Positions 10,201 to 17,118 of a DNA stretch of 64,000 bases are shown here, one piece after another. Numbering within the stretch: the first letter of the stretch is position 1; each line of letters begins with the position of its first letter. The position numbers were made by a program, and so were the translations under genes. The stretch spans positions 1 through 64,000 of the forward strand of contig JAFUJB010000014.1 in the NCBI GenBank assembly GCA_017473865.1. The letters run 5' to 3'. The notes beneath the pieces were generated by a model that saw only the letters and a list, made by a program, of their open reading frames with translations, did not search any database and was not told the DNA's origin. The stretch comes from Clostridia bacterium. GTDB taxonomy: Bacteria; Bacillota; Clostridia; Oscillospirales; CAG-272.

Positions 10201-10804
10201 CAGTTGCGGAGTTGGCGAAGTTTGCTGCAACTATCATATAATATCCCGAATATACTTCGAGGTCAGAACCCGCAATGTTAATCTTTGTGTTTCTACCAGT
10301 TTTATCGAGATCTGGATTTTCGTTTTTGATACCTTCACCAAAGGTACCCTTACCTTCTGTTACGAAGATGTAAGATGACTTTTTATAGTCAGCAACAACT
10401 GCCGTTGTAGGTCTGTCAAGGATAATATTTTCAAACTGAACATTACCCTTAACGTGAAGGATTGCATTAGTACCCACAGTAATACCAAATGTACCTCCAC
10501 CTGTTAAGATAAGCTTACCGGCGCTTGTTTTGTCTGTACCGACAACGTATGTAGTCGCTTCTGCCGGATCAAGCACGATGTTTGCAGTAAGAGTAGCCGT
10601 AACATCTGCTCCGGTATCCTCTACTTCTTTCATCGCATTCTGTAGATCTTCCAAGCTAGCCACGGTGTGACCTGCGGCATAGCCTTCGTTTGCACTTCCT
10701 GCGTCTGCTACCGGTGCCGCGGATACTGCCATCATTGACATTACCATCATTACCGCTACCAAAACCGCCATCAATGCAATCTTGCTTCTGGACATGATTT
10801 TCAT
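7235..10804 (-). CDS. Giant secreted repeat protein, paralogue A (no hydrolase module)
   Basis: The 1189-residue product starts with a signal peptide (KIALMAV...MSMMAVSAA, cleavage near residue 30) and the family box AAPVADAG. Residues ~40-415 are Gly/Asn/Thr-rich beta strands, consistent with a right-handed beta-helix. Residues ~415-690 hold eight repeats of the form YGGSYxxxxGAxHxGxS. A shared segment (RVNHLTGEKILDYVQW, then RGETIYRPMNGQTV) follows. The last ~185 residues form a domain with GIRLNSLAMRC and VTKVGMLVG. It ends where paralogues B-D continue into a hydrolase-like module. There is no sortase motif or membrane anchor. I chose the start after GGAGGGG to match the paralogues. It is probably cell-surface or extracellular; the ligand is unknown. 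Confidence 0.85.
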   Translation of the reverse strand: MKIMSRSKIALMAVLVAVMMVMSMMAVSAAPVADAGSANEGYAAGHTVASLEDLQNAMKEVEDTGADVTATLTANIVLDPAEATTYVVGTDKTSAGKLILTGGGTFGITVGTNAILHVKGNVQFENIILDRPTTAVVADYKKSSYIFVTEGKGTFGEGIKNENPDLDKTGRNTKINIAGSDLEVYSGYYMIVAANFANSATDVDSPKIVFGGKAKAENVVGRGCCTGATPKVTGTSTVTIQGEANVTNVATAGHFRPEAPVGQEINISGNAVLEMKGGTVNNLCFVGAALEKRGLASLAVDAKTRSQYTVNITGGKINNTTTLFYFNKAMSFKGVDVTVNFGNAVYENRCEVGPWVIDAGASVTDCKVTANINGATFKKALYGGYINVDTNADTKVVLDVDLEYNIGKTDKVVFQDDVKFGAWFKPGATYSEYNGDIVVNIWPTNQNVKFTSTTRNEFYVGSELNAPFSKHTGDTTLKIYNKPFVDYNNKVFYGGSLIAADNAEHKGNSTVITPEAAADHINAIMGIYGGSKITKAGKHSGNSYVKVLAAATVQSSAVGVLDASEGYVFGGSNLVGANAEHSGNSKVTFGEKTSKSTIESVLRHDTFGGSNVAATGAKHTGKSEVVCEYSKIQGNINVYGGSYLGVTGATQSGASALTIKERVGTSGAAINLYGGSYIKVAGAKHTGSSTFEFNKGTMNHPHGAGSYAAEAEAGAFAQGDVFYIINGGEVTEIPNIAGVNVNVDGDISVIITGGTIGKTNVKVFSTLNNDKSKSVCINGDLILKISGGTLKFDQIYHGSLNDGAAAGQDVVKGTYYAEFVGNGMKFESPVENSVTSFYPVGYNNVAANFAGSSLYIRLVGDFDCFNEKTLKYNFTSRVNHLTGEKILDYVQWTKNGQLTALNRGETIYRPMNGQTVTVSGIGANAKLGDYAVKAGDTLTWKHGGKEISVTYDALTKYNHLTEYKNDVKFAGATAATQTMAFSCGIAVANAPLSDAAKAQITTIANNYALVGTGIRLNSLAMRCQAKISKAFLEGGAAQNGLAVTKVGMLVGKDAASYVYGSKKCINAVAWENGKIKVDTGKFAEDSKYDGFYLYQAVIPGYESNNAINADRAKTTVYFRGYIIVKDTATNVENIVYVDMPVENAGSVNYGMTLIEVASEAKKADNQLWYNGLGDNKKKIDDIIALGGAN

Positions 10805-10859
10805 CATTTTCCCCTCCATAAAATTAAATTTTAAAAAATTTTTTCGCATTTTTACAAAC

Positions 10860-10925
10860 AACTATCCGACGATAATTATTTTTATATTTTATAATATCAC
10901 ACCCACGCACAATTATAATTCCGCA
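10860..10925 (-). promoter_or_regulatory. Family promoter and 5' dyad of paralogue A
   Basis: Reading the reverse strand: GAATTAT (10915-10921), 13 nt, then TGTGATATTAT with an extended -10 TATTAT (10891-10896). The dyad AACTATC-CGAC-GATAATT (10860-10877) follows, with one mismatch. All elements recur upstream of B, C and D. The dyad would lie in the first ~25 nt of the mRNA, as an operator or a 5'-stabilising hairpin. Confidence 0.7.
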
Positions 10926-10988
10926 CCGGAAGTATTTTTATATTATTCACATTTTATCTAAATGTAATATCATATATTTTTTTACTAA

Positions 10989-11007
10989 ATTCACAAACTT
11001 TGTGAAT
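10989..11007. promoter_or_regulatory. Perfect 19-bp palindrome, operator-like
   Basis: ATTCACAAA-C-TTTGTGAAT, extended by outer TTACT/AGTAA arms. It sits between paralogue A and relQ, which are divergent. It is not seen upstream of the other paralogues. The rest of the ~360-bp gap is AT-rich and holds only the two promoters. Confidence 0.5.
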
Positions 11008-11169
11008 AGTAAAGTTTATAATTATAAACCACCCCCTATGACAATTGTTTTATTCAATCAAATCCACTATAAATATATCAACTCATTACCCAAAAAAACA
11101 AACAAGCGGTTATCCTTGAATCGTATTTTATTCATTAATATCTTTTTTATTTAATATTTACCCAAACCG

Positions 11170-11199
11170 TTGAAATTGTACATAAATATGTGGTACAAT
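11170..11199 (+). promoter_or_regulatory. Promoter of the small alarmone synthetase gene
   Basis: TTGAAA (11170-11175), 18 bp, TACAAT (11194-11199), with TG two bases before the -10. Confidence 0.65.
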
Positions 11200-11237
11200 A
11201 TAGCCAAAGAGATATCTTCTTTATGAAGGGAGTATAT

Positions 11238-11951
11238 ATGGAAAACGAAGTTACTCTGCAAAAAGAGCTTGAATTGTATCTTGAAGAGGAAAATCTTGAT
11301 AAAGAAAAAATAAAAACACTTCTTGAAGAAAAACTTCCCAAGCTTTCGCAATCAAAGTTTTATGAATTTACTCGTCTTATGGCGTATTATCGTTGCGCGA
11401 TGATGGAAATTGAGACGAAACTGAACGTACTTGACATTGAATTCGGCCTCCAGCACGACAGAAACCCTATTTCCGATATAAAAACAAGACTGAAAAGTCT
11501 CCAAAGCATTAGAGAAAAGATTAAAAGGCAAAACCTCCCCTTTACCCTTTCAAACGTCGAAGAAAACCTGCACGACATAGCCGGTGTCAGAGTCGTATGC
11601 TCTTTTCCGGAAGACGTGTACACTATCGCAAATGCTCTTTTAAAACAAGACGACATCGAGCTGGTTGTTATGAAAGACTACATAAAGAAACCAAAGAAAA
11701 ACGGTTACAGAAGTCTTCACATGATTATTACTGTGCCGATATTCCTTGCGCACGAGAAAAAGCGTATGAAAGTCGAGGTTCAGCTGCGTACAATAGCAAT
11801 GGACGTTTGGGCTACTCTTGAGCACCAACTAAGATATAAGAAAAACAAGCAGTTTACCAAAGAAGTCGCAGAGGAACTGCTCTATTGCGCAAGTCTGAGT
11901 GCAGAGCTTGACAAGCGTATGGACTCTCTGAGGGAACTTACAACGGAATAA
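11238..11951 (+). CDS. relQ: Small alarmone synthetase, GTP pyrophosphokinase family (RelQ/YjbM type)
   Basis: 237 residues with a single RelA/SpoT synthetase domain and no HD hydrolase, TGS or ACT domains. Visible motifs are IAGVRVVCSFPEDVY, IKKPKKNGYRSLH (the G-loop/Tyr region that stacks the guanine base) and VEVQLRTIAMDVWATLEHQLRYKK with the catalytic Glu-Gln. These enzymes make (p)ppGpp from GTP/GDP and ATP under stress. I used the ATG at 11238, preceded by GAAGGGAG; an upstream Met at 11190 lies inside the promoter. It is a single gene with its own terminator. Assignment to RelQ rather than RelP is by overall resemblance only. Confidence 0.88.
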   Translation: MENEVTLQKELELYLEEENLDKEKIKTLLEEKLPKLSQSKFYEFTRLMAYYRCAMMEIETKLNVLDIEFGLQHDRNPISDIKTRLKSLQSIREKIKRQNLPFTLSNVEENLHDIAGVRVVCSFPEDVYTIANALLKQDDIELVVMKDYIKKPKKNGYRSLHMIITVPIFLAHEKKRMKVEVQLRTIAMDVWATLEHQLRYKKNKQFTKEVAEELLYCASLSAELDKRMDSLRELTTE

Positions 11952-11960
11952 TTAGTGTAA

Positions 11961-11990
11961 AAAAAGGGCGGTGATACCGCTCTTTTTTGT
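11961..11990 (+). terminator. Rho-independent terminator after relQ
   Basis: GGGCGGT / ACCGCTC around GAT, followed by TTTTTT. Confidence 0.85.
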
Positions 11991-12039
11991 ATTGGGCGCA
12001 TTACGTCATGGCGTTGCCGCCAGAAGCTTCGCTCACCAC

Positions 12040-12092
12040 CCTTAAGCCCCTTTTTGAAAAAACGGGCTTAAGAATCCCGAAAAACTTTTCTA
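12040..12092. repeat. Dispersed hairpin (CTTAAGCCC type)
   Basis: CTTAAGCCC and GGGCTTAAG flank the loop CTTTTTGAAAAAAC and are followed by GAATCCCGAAAAACTTTTC. It has the same architecture as the units at 6.85 and 36.86 kb, with a different stem. Confidence 0.5.
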
Positions 12093-12110
12093 TATGGCTT
12101 TTGCAGATGC

Positions 12111-12488
12111 GATGCTGATAGTATAAGTGAAAAATGAATAATGAAAAATGAATGATGAAGAATTGAGGAGTGCCTTTGGCACAGATTATAAATTGTCGGC
12201 ATAGCCGACACCAAAACTATTCATTATTCAATATTCATCATTCACTATTCATTTTTTACGGCATCACATATGCCGTTAACTTCGATGACGCGATGCTGAT
12301 AGTATAAGTGAAAAATGAATAATGAAAAATGAATGATGAAGAATTAAGGAGTGCCTTTGGCACAGATTATAAATTGTCGGCATAGCCGACACCAAAACTA
12401 TTCATTATTCAATATTCATCATTCACTATTCATTTTTTACGGCATCACATATGCTGTTAACTTCGATGACGCGATGCTGATAGTATAA
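12111..12488. repeat. Tandem duplication of a 181-bp MITE-like palindromic unit
   Basis: Two 181-bp units (12111-12291 and 12292-12472) are followed by a 16-bp start of a third. I see only two differences between them (TTGAGGAG vs TTAAGGAG; GCCGTTAAC vs GCTGTTAAC), so the duplication is recent. Inside each unit, a long AT-rich inverted repeat (GTGAAAAATGAATAATG... against ...CTATTCATTTTTTAC) encloses two small hairpins, GTGCCTTTGGCAC and TGTCGGCATAGCCGACA. There is no ORF. It looks like a non-autonomous element or REP-like unit. Confidence 0.85.
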
Positions 12489-12499
12489 AAGATATTTTC

Positions 12500-12680
12500 C
12501 GCCCGAGATCCTTCACTGCGTCGCCACGTCATGTCATTCTCGAGCGAAGCGAAGAATCTCGCGTGGCGACTTCGTTCGAGGATGACACGCGCAGGGTTCT
12601 TATATCCCGTACAATTCGGCGACCCATGTTGCAAAGTTTTCTTTGCCTACCTTTCTTTTTCAAAAGAAAGTAGGTGGCAA
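12500..12680. repeat. Dispersed GATCCTTC/GGATGAC hairpin and CTTTCTTTT palindrome
   Basis: The first part carries CGAGATCCTTCACTG...GAGGATGAC, with GTCGCCACG / CGTGGCGAC arms. It is related to the unit at 36,718-36,772. The second part is a hairpin GCCTACCTTTCTTTT / AAGAAAGTAGGTGGC. Together with the tandem unit, these fill the 770-bp gap between relQ and pnp. Confidence 0.55.
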
Positions 12681-12683
12681 AAC

Positions 12684-12717
12684 AAAAAGTGTGTGGACAA
12701 AGCCACACACTTTTTTT
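12684..12717. terminator. Terminator of rpsO-pnp
   Basis: GTGTGTGG / CCACACAC around ACAAAG, flanked by A and T runs, so usable by the reverse-strand pnp transcript. Confidence 0.85.
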
Positions 12718-12719
12718 AT

Positions 12720-15032
12720 TTATTTCTTCTTAAAGAAGCTAAACAAACCTTTGCTTTCTTCTTCAACGGGTTTGACAGGTTCTTCTGCCTTAACAGGTTC
12801 AGCGGGAGCTACGGGAGCTTCGGGCTTACGTTCTTCTCTGTTGTAAGGACGTCTGTTAGGGTTTTCTCTGTACTTGTCGTTACCATTGTTGTTTCTGGGT
12901 CTGCTCTGCTGGGGACGTCTCTCTCTTTCTTCGTAGCCTTCGGGCTTAGGCATAGCGTCCTTTCTCGAAAGGTTGAGTCTTCCCTTTTCATCTGTTCCCA
13001 TAAACTTAACGGTAATTACATCACCTTCGTTGCATATGTCTTCAACCTTTTCTACTCTCTTGTAGTCAAGCTTGCTGATGTGTACAAGTCCTTCCTTGCC
13101 GGGAGCAAATTCTACAAATGCTCCGATCGGAATAACTCTCGTTACTTTACCTGTGTAAATAGCACCAACCTCGGGTTCAAACACAATACCGTCGATAATC
13201 TTTTTAGCAGCGTATGCGCTGTCTCTGTTGACTGCGGAAATGTAGATTCTTCCGTCGTCTTCAATATCAATCTTAGCACCTGTATCGGCAACGATCTTCT
13301 GAATGACCTTACCGCCCGAACCGATAACTTCTCTGATCTTGTCGGGGTCGATCTGCATTGTGAGCATCTTAGGTGCATATTCGGATACATCTTCTCTTGC
13401 CGCAGGAATTGCCTTAAGAAGAATTTCGTCAATGATATAGTCTCTGCCCTTGTGTGTTACTTCAAGAGCGTTCTTGATAATTTCGGGCGTAAGACCGTCA
13501 ATCTTAAGGTCCATCTGAATGGACGTAATACCCTTGTGTGTACCTGCTACCTTAAAGTCCATATCGCCGTAGAAGTCTTCAAGTCCCTGAATGTCGATCA
13601 TTGTCATCCAGCGTTCGCCTTCTGTAATAAGACCGCAGGAAATACCTGCAACGGGAGCCTTGATCGGAACACCTGCATCCATAAGTGCAAGTGTCGAACC
13701 GCAAACCGATGCCTGCGACGTTGAGCCGTTAGAGCTGATAACTTCAGATACGCATCTGATTGCATAGGGGAATTCTTCTACTGAAGGAAGTACGGGAACG
13801 AGAGAACGTTCTGCCAATGCGCCGTGGCCGATCTCACGTCTGCCGGGACCTCTCGATGATTTTGCTTCACCTACGGAGTATCCGGGCATATTGTAGTGGT
13901 GCATATATCTCTTTGTTTCTTCTGTGTCGATACCGTCGAGAATCTGAGCATCGCCTATCGGGCCGAGTGTCGCGATTGTCATTACCTGTGTCTGACCACG
14001 GGTAAACATACCGCTACCGTGGGTACGGTTGAAAAGACCTACTTCAGCAGCCAAGGGTCTGATCTGATCCATTCTTCTGCCGTCAACACGTTTGCCGTCT
14101 TCAAGCAACCAACGGCGTACGATCTTCTTCTGAATCTTGTAGATGAGTTCACCGATAATCTCGGGCATTTCGGGATATTCTTCGCTGAATTTTTCAACGA
14201 TTGCGTCAGTTATGGGCTGCATTCTTTCGTCACGAACGTTCTTGTCATCCGTGTCAAGAGCAAACATAACGTCCTTTTCGCAGAAATCAAATACTTTATC
14301 GAACATTTCATGGTCGAACTCGCAAGAAGGATAGTCAAACTTAGGCTTGCCAACCTCTGCAACGATCGAATTGATAAAGTTACAGATCTTCTTGATTTCT
14401 TCGTGAGCAGTCATAATAGCGTCAAACATAACGTCGTCAGCTACTTCCTTAGCACCTGCTTCAATCATAACAACTTTATTAAGGCTGCCTGCTACGGTAA
14501 GTTCAAGGTCGCTCTTTTCTCTCTGTTCAACAGTGGGATTGAGAACGATCTGACCGTCAACCAAGCCTACAAATACACCTGCGATAGGTCCGTTCCACGG
14601 AATATCCGAAATAGAAAGTGCGATAGATGCACCTATCATACCTGCAATTTCAGGGCTGTTGTCGTTGTCAACGCAAAGTACAGTCAAGCTGAGGTTTACG
14701 TCGTTACGGAGATCCTTGGGGAACAAGGGTCTGATCGGTCTGTCAATTACACGAGAAGTAAGTATAGCCTTTTCAGAGGGCTTGCCTTCTCTCTTGAGAT
14801 AACCGCCGGGGATTCTGCCTACGGCGTAGAGTCTTTCTTCAAAATCAACCGAAAGGGGCAAGAAATCGATGCCGTCTCTGGGTTTTGCACTTGCTGTTGC
14901 GGTCGCAAGAATTACCGTGTCGCCGAAACGAACCAAGCAGGAGCCGTTTGCAAGTCCTGCCATTTTGCCTGTTTCAATTACAAGCTTTCTTCCTGACAAT
15001 TCATACTCGAATGTCTTAAATTTCTCAAACAT
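12720..15032 (-). CDS. pnp: Polyribonucleotide nucleotidyltransferase (PNPase)
   Basis: 770 residues. PNPase degrades RNA 3' to 5' by phosphorolysis and can add tails. Two RNase PH-like domains flank an alpha-helical linker; the second carries the conserved GTHKGITSIQMDLKIDGL stretch. A KH domain (IREVIGSGGKVIQKI, about 555-615) and an S1 domain (GAIYTGKVTRVIPIGAFVEF...) follow. A ~75-residue low-complexity tail (RPQQSRPRNNN, then Pro/Glu-rich, ending FSFFKKK) is longer than in Bacillus and may recruit partners. I used the ATG at 15032 with CGGAGGAAG upstream; longer starts are just a Lys/Arg-rich readthrough. It is downstream of rpsO, as in many bacteria. Confidence 0.97.
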   Translation of the reverse strand: MFEKFKTFEYELSGRKLVIETGKMAGLANGSCLVRFGDTVILATATASAKPRDGIDFLPLSVDFEERLYAVGRIPGGYLKREGKPSEKAILTSRVIDRPIRPLFPKDLRNDVNLSLTVLCVDNDNSPEIAGMIGASIALSISDIPWNGPIAGVFVGLVDGQIVLNPTVEQREKSDLELTVAGSLNKVVMIEAGAKEVADDVMFDAIMTAHEEIKKICNFINSIVAEVGKPKFDYPSCEFDHEMFDKVFDFCEKDVMFALDTDDKNVRDERMQPITDAIVEKFSEEYPEMPEIIGELIYKIQKKIVRRWLLEDGKRVDGRRMDQIRPLAAEVGLFNRTHGSGMFTRGQTQVMTIATLGPIGDAQILDGIDTEETKRYMHHYNMPGYSVGEAKSSRGPGRREIGHGALAERSLVPVLPSVEEFPYAIRCVSEVISSNGSTSQASVCGSTLALMDAGVPIKAPVAGISCGLITEGERWMTMIDIQGLEDFYGDMDFKVAGTHKGITSIQMDLKIDGLTPEIIKNALEVTHKGRDYIIDEILLKAIPAAREDVSEYAPKMLTMQIDPDKIREVIGSGGKVIQKIVADTGAKIDIEDDGRIYISAVNRDSAYAAKKIIDGIVFEPEVGAIYTGKVTRVIPIGAFVEFAPGKEGLVHISKLDYKRVEKVEDICNEGDVITVKFMGTDEKGRLNLSRKDAMPKPEGYEERERRPQQSRPRNNNGNDKYRENPNRRPYNREERKPEAPVAPAEPVKAEEPVKPVEEESKGLFSFFKKK

Positions 15033-15074
15033 TTTCTTCCTCCGTTTTCTTCTTTTCTTCTTTTCTTCATCCAC

Positions 15075-15152
15075 GGCATAGTTTTTTAGCATTTAAATAA
15101 CGGTCCGAGCATTGTTCTTCGGGCAGTTGTTTAACTGCTAAACCGCTATGCC
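15075..15152 (-). promoter_or_regulatory. Long stem-loop in the pnp leader
   Basis: GGCATAG (15075-15081) and CTATGCC (15146-15152), plus TTAGCA (15086-15091) and TGCTAA (15136-15141), form a nested stem around a loop with further hairpins. In E. coli a comparable pnp leader duplex is cut by RNase III for autoregulation. An analogous role here is inference. Confidence 0.45.
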
Positions 15153-15167
15153 ATATTTGTTTTATAA

Positions 15168-15205
15168 ATTTATAGGGCAGAACCGTAAAATTCTGCCCTA
15201 TTTTA
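15168..15205 (-). terminator. Stem-loop between rpsO and pnp
   Basis: An 11-bp stem ATAGGGCAGAA / TTCTGCCCTAT. The T tract on the reverse strand is weak, so it may be a partial terminator or processing site. Confidence 0.55.
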
Positions 15206-15213
15206 AGCGTGTT

Positions 15214-15477
15214 TTATTTACGGATACCGAGCTTTTCGATTATTGCACGATAACGGTTGATATCCTTCTTTGTGAGATAGTTAAGAAGATTTCTTCTGCG
15301 ACCAACCATTTTGAGCAAACCGCGTCTGCTGTGGTGGTCATTCTTGTTCTTCTTAAGATGCTCTGTGAGGCTGTTGATTCTATCTGTAAGGATAGCAATC
15401 TGTACCTCGGGGGATCCTGTGTCTGTTTCGTGAAGTCTGTTAGCTTCAATAACCTGTGTCTTCTGTTCTTTCAACAT
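15214..15477 (-). CDS. rpsO: 30S ribosomal protein S15
   Basis: 87 residues, typical S15 length. Conserved positions include [31 protein letters not shown] and [10 protein letters not shown], which contact 16S rRNA. S15 is an early-binding protein of the 30S platform. The ribosome site GAGGTG lies 6 nt before the ATG. The ~100-nt leader may hold the S15 autoregulatory structure seen in other Firmicutes; I can see a CTTCA...TGAAG stem but cannot confirm the family. Confidence 0.97.
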   Translation of the reverse strand: MLKEQKTQVIEANRLHETDTGSPEVQIAILTDRINSLTEHLKKNKNDHHSRRGLLKMVGRRRNLLNYLTKKDINRYRAIIEKLGIRK

Positions 15478-15589
15478 AGTTTTTCACCTCATAAAAATAT
15501 TTCGTCAAACTTCAGCAAACGGTTGGTGAAGCAAAGCAATACGTCGCTTTTTTGTCCGTAAACCGAGTCTGCGTTTTACATACTTTAGT

Positions 15590-15618
15590 AATATATCATA
15601 TTTTATCGATTTTGTAAA
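15590..15618 (-). promoter_or_regulatory. Promoter of rpsO-pnp
   Basis: On the reverse strand: TTTACA (15613-15618), 17 bp, TATATT (15590-15595). Confidence 0.65.
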
Positions 15619-15667
15619 GGGATTTACATTATTTAACAATTTGTTTACATTCACTCTTGACGTTTTA

Positions 15668-17104
15668 TCAAGGGTAAAGCGCCTTGATATCTTTTGTGAG
15701 CTTAGCAGACGCTTTTTTTATCGAGTTGGAATAGTCTGCCGAGGAAAAGACGGTATCCGTAAGCGCTTTGTAAGACGAGTCTGCTACTGAAGCATAGCTT
15801 CCGCCGTACATATATGCAAAATCATACGTTACATTGTCGAACAATAACCGCACGGTATTATAAGATTCCGCGTCTCGCAAAACACAGTCGAGAAAATCCC
15901 TTGCCCAGCCTACCTGCAGAAGCTCTCCCGTCGCATTAAGCGCCCTCAGCACGTTAGGCACGTGTTCGGGCTGTTTGTTTGTTGTAAGCACCGCGTAAAC
16001 CTTTGCATTTTCATTACTGTAGGTATAATATCTGTCCTGTGTAGTTTCAAGCTTGGGTAAAGGCATAATACCGTAAGCCCCCTTTATAGCAGGCGCATCT
16101 TCAAGCGTTCCTATATAAAATAAGGCTTTTTCCTTTTCAAACAAATCGATACTGTCTTCGGCATATACGATTGATTGGTCGGAAAGCATTTTCTGCATTT
16201 TCGTAACAAGATTAGTAAATCTGTCCCCATTATCCGCTAAAACAGGTCTGCTGTCCATAGCAGTCGTAAAATATTTCATTCCCGACGCGCTGAAGATCCC
16301 GTTTACCAGCGTATATTTGTCAGACGTAACGACAGGAATTATATTGCCGTGTGAAGCACTGCACTCCACCTTAAATTCGACCATTTTGTCGAGCGTCCAG
16401 CTTCCGTCTCCGATGCAAGAATATATTTTCTCGGTTATGCCGCAACAATCAGAAATATTCTTATTAAAATATGCGCACGCGTATCCGCTCGGTGTTACCG
16501 AAGCTTTACCGGCAACGCAGTAATAGGCGTTATTACCTGCAGACTGCATTTTCGAGTCAGCAGAAAAATAATCCTCGTTAAACGCGTCTCCGTAAAGTTG
16601 GTTTAGGTTTGACAACATACCGCGCGAACGCATATATCCGATTGCCTTCTGCGGAACACATACAAGGTCTGCATAAAACAGACCTGCATTGTGCGCCGCC
16701 AAAGCGTCGCTGAGAAAAATTTCGTACTCAACTGTATCGACTTGAAGTTGGCAGTTCAGCTTCTTCGAAACAAGCTCCGTGTGCATTGATTGAGCCTTTA
16801 GTCTTGATGTTTCCTGTTCCGCCTGAATGTTTATATCAACATCCTCAACGACAACAACCCTGAAACGTTCACCGTTCATATCAATTCCCGAAAAGTCTTT
16901 TTCAAGAATATCCTCTGCCCGTTTCTTACTTGCTCCGAAAACGTCAACCTTCGGCGGAAATTCTTCCTGCTTTTTCGGGGTTTCATCAGACTCAGTTTCG
17001 TTGTCGTTATCTGTTTTTTCATTATTTGTAACGATAAAACACGATGTCAAACTGCTCAGACAAAGTATCAGCACAAGCAGTAATACGGTTATTTTTTTTG
17101 CCAT
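15668..17104 (-). CDS. Extracellular solute-binding-type lipoprotein
   Basis: 478 residues with a lipoprotein signal (VLLLVLILCLSSLTSC; lipidated Cys22) and an acidic linker, then a domain that resembles family 1 solute-binding proteins (for example GDGSWTLDKMVEF, YGIMPLPKLE and FEKEKALFYIGTLEDAPAI). Such proteins deliver substrates, often sugars, to ABC importers, but no permease or ATPase gene is adjacent. The ATG at 17104 has GGAG 8 nt upstream; a Met five codons earlier overlaps the cysS stop as TAATG. It is the last gene of the T-box cysteine operon, which hints at cysteine-responsive expression. Ligand unknown. Confidence 0.75.
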   Translation of the reverse strand: MAKKITVLLLVLILCLSSLTSCFIVTNNEKTDNDNETESDETPKKQEEFPPKVDVFGASKKRAEDILEKDFSGIDMNGERFRVVVVEDVDINIQAEQETSRLKAQSMHTELVSKKLNCQLQVDTVEYEIFLSDALAAHNAGLFYADLVCVPQKAIGYMRSRGMLSNLNQLYGDAFNEDYFSADSKMQSAGNNAYYCVAGKASVTPSGYACAYFNKNISDCCGITEKIYSCIGDGSWTLDKMVEFKVECSASHGNIIPVVTSDKYTLVNGIFSASGMKYFTTAMDSRPVLADNGDRFTNLVTKMQKMLSDQSIVYAEDSIDLFEKEKALFYIGTLEDAPAIKGAYGIMPLPKLETTQDRYYTYSNENAKVYAVLTTNKQPEHVPNVLRALNATGELLQVGWARDFLDCVLRDAESYNTVRLLFDNVTYDFAYMYGGSYASVADSSYKALTDTVFSSADYSNSIKKASAKLTKDIKALYP

Positions 17105-17118
17105 GTGTTTACTCCGCA

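Noticed and set aside
12111..12488. CRISPR array
   Set aside because: The repeat unit is 181 bp and contiguous, with no short repeat-spacer periodicity and no cas genes.
12531..13724. 397-codon forward ORF
   Set aside because: It lies opposite pnp, starts inside a palindromic repeat, has no ribosome site or known motif, and its composition is that of an antisense shadow.
13896..14996. 366-codon forward ORF
   Set aside because: Entirely antisense to the well-supported pnp gene, with no domain signature.
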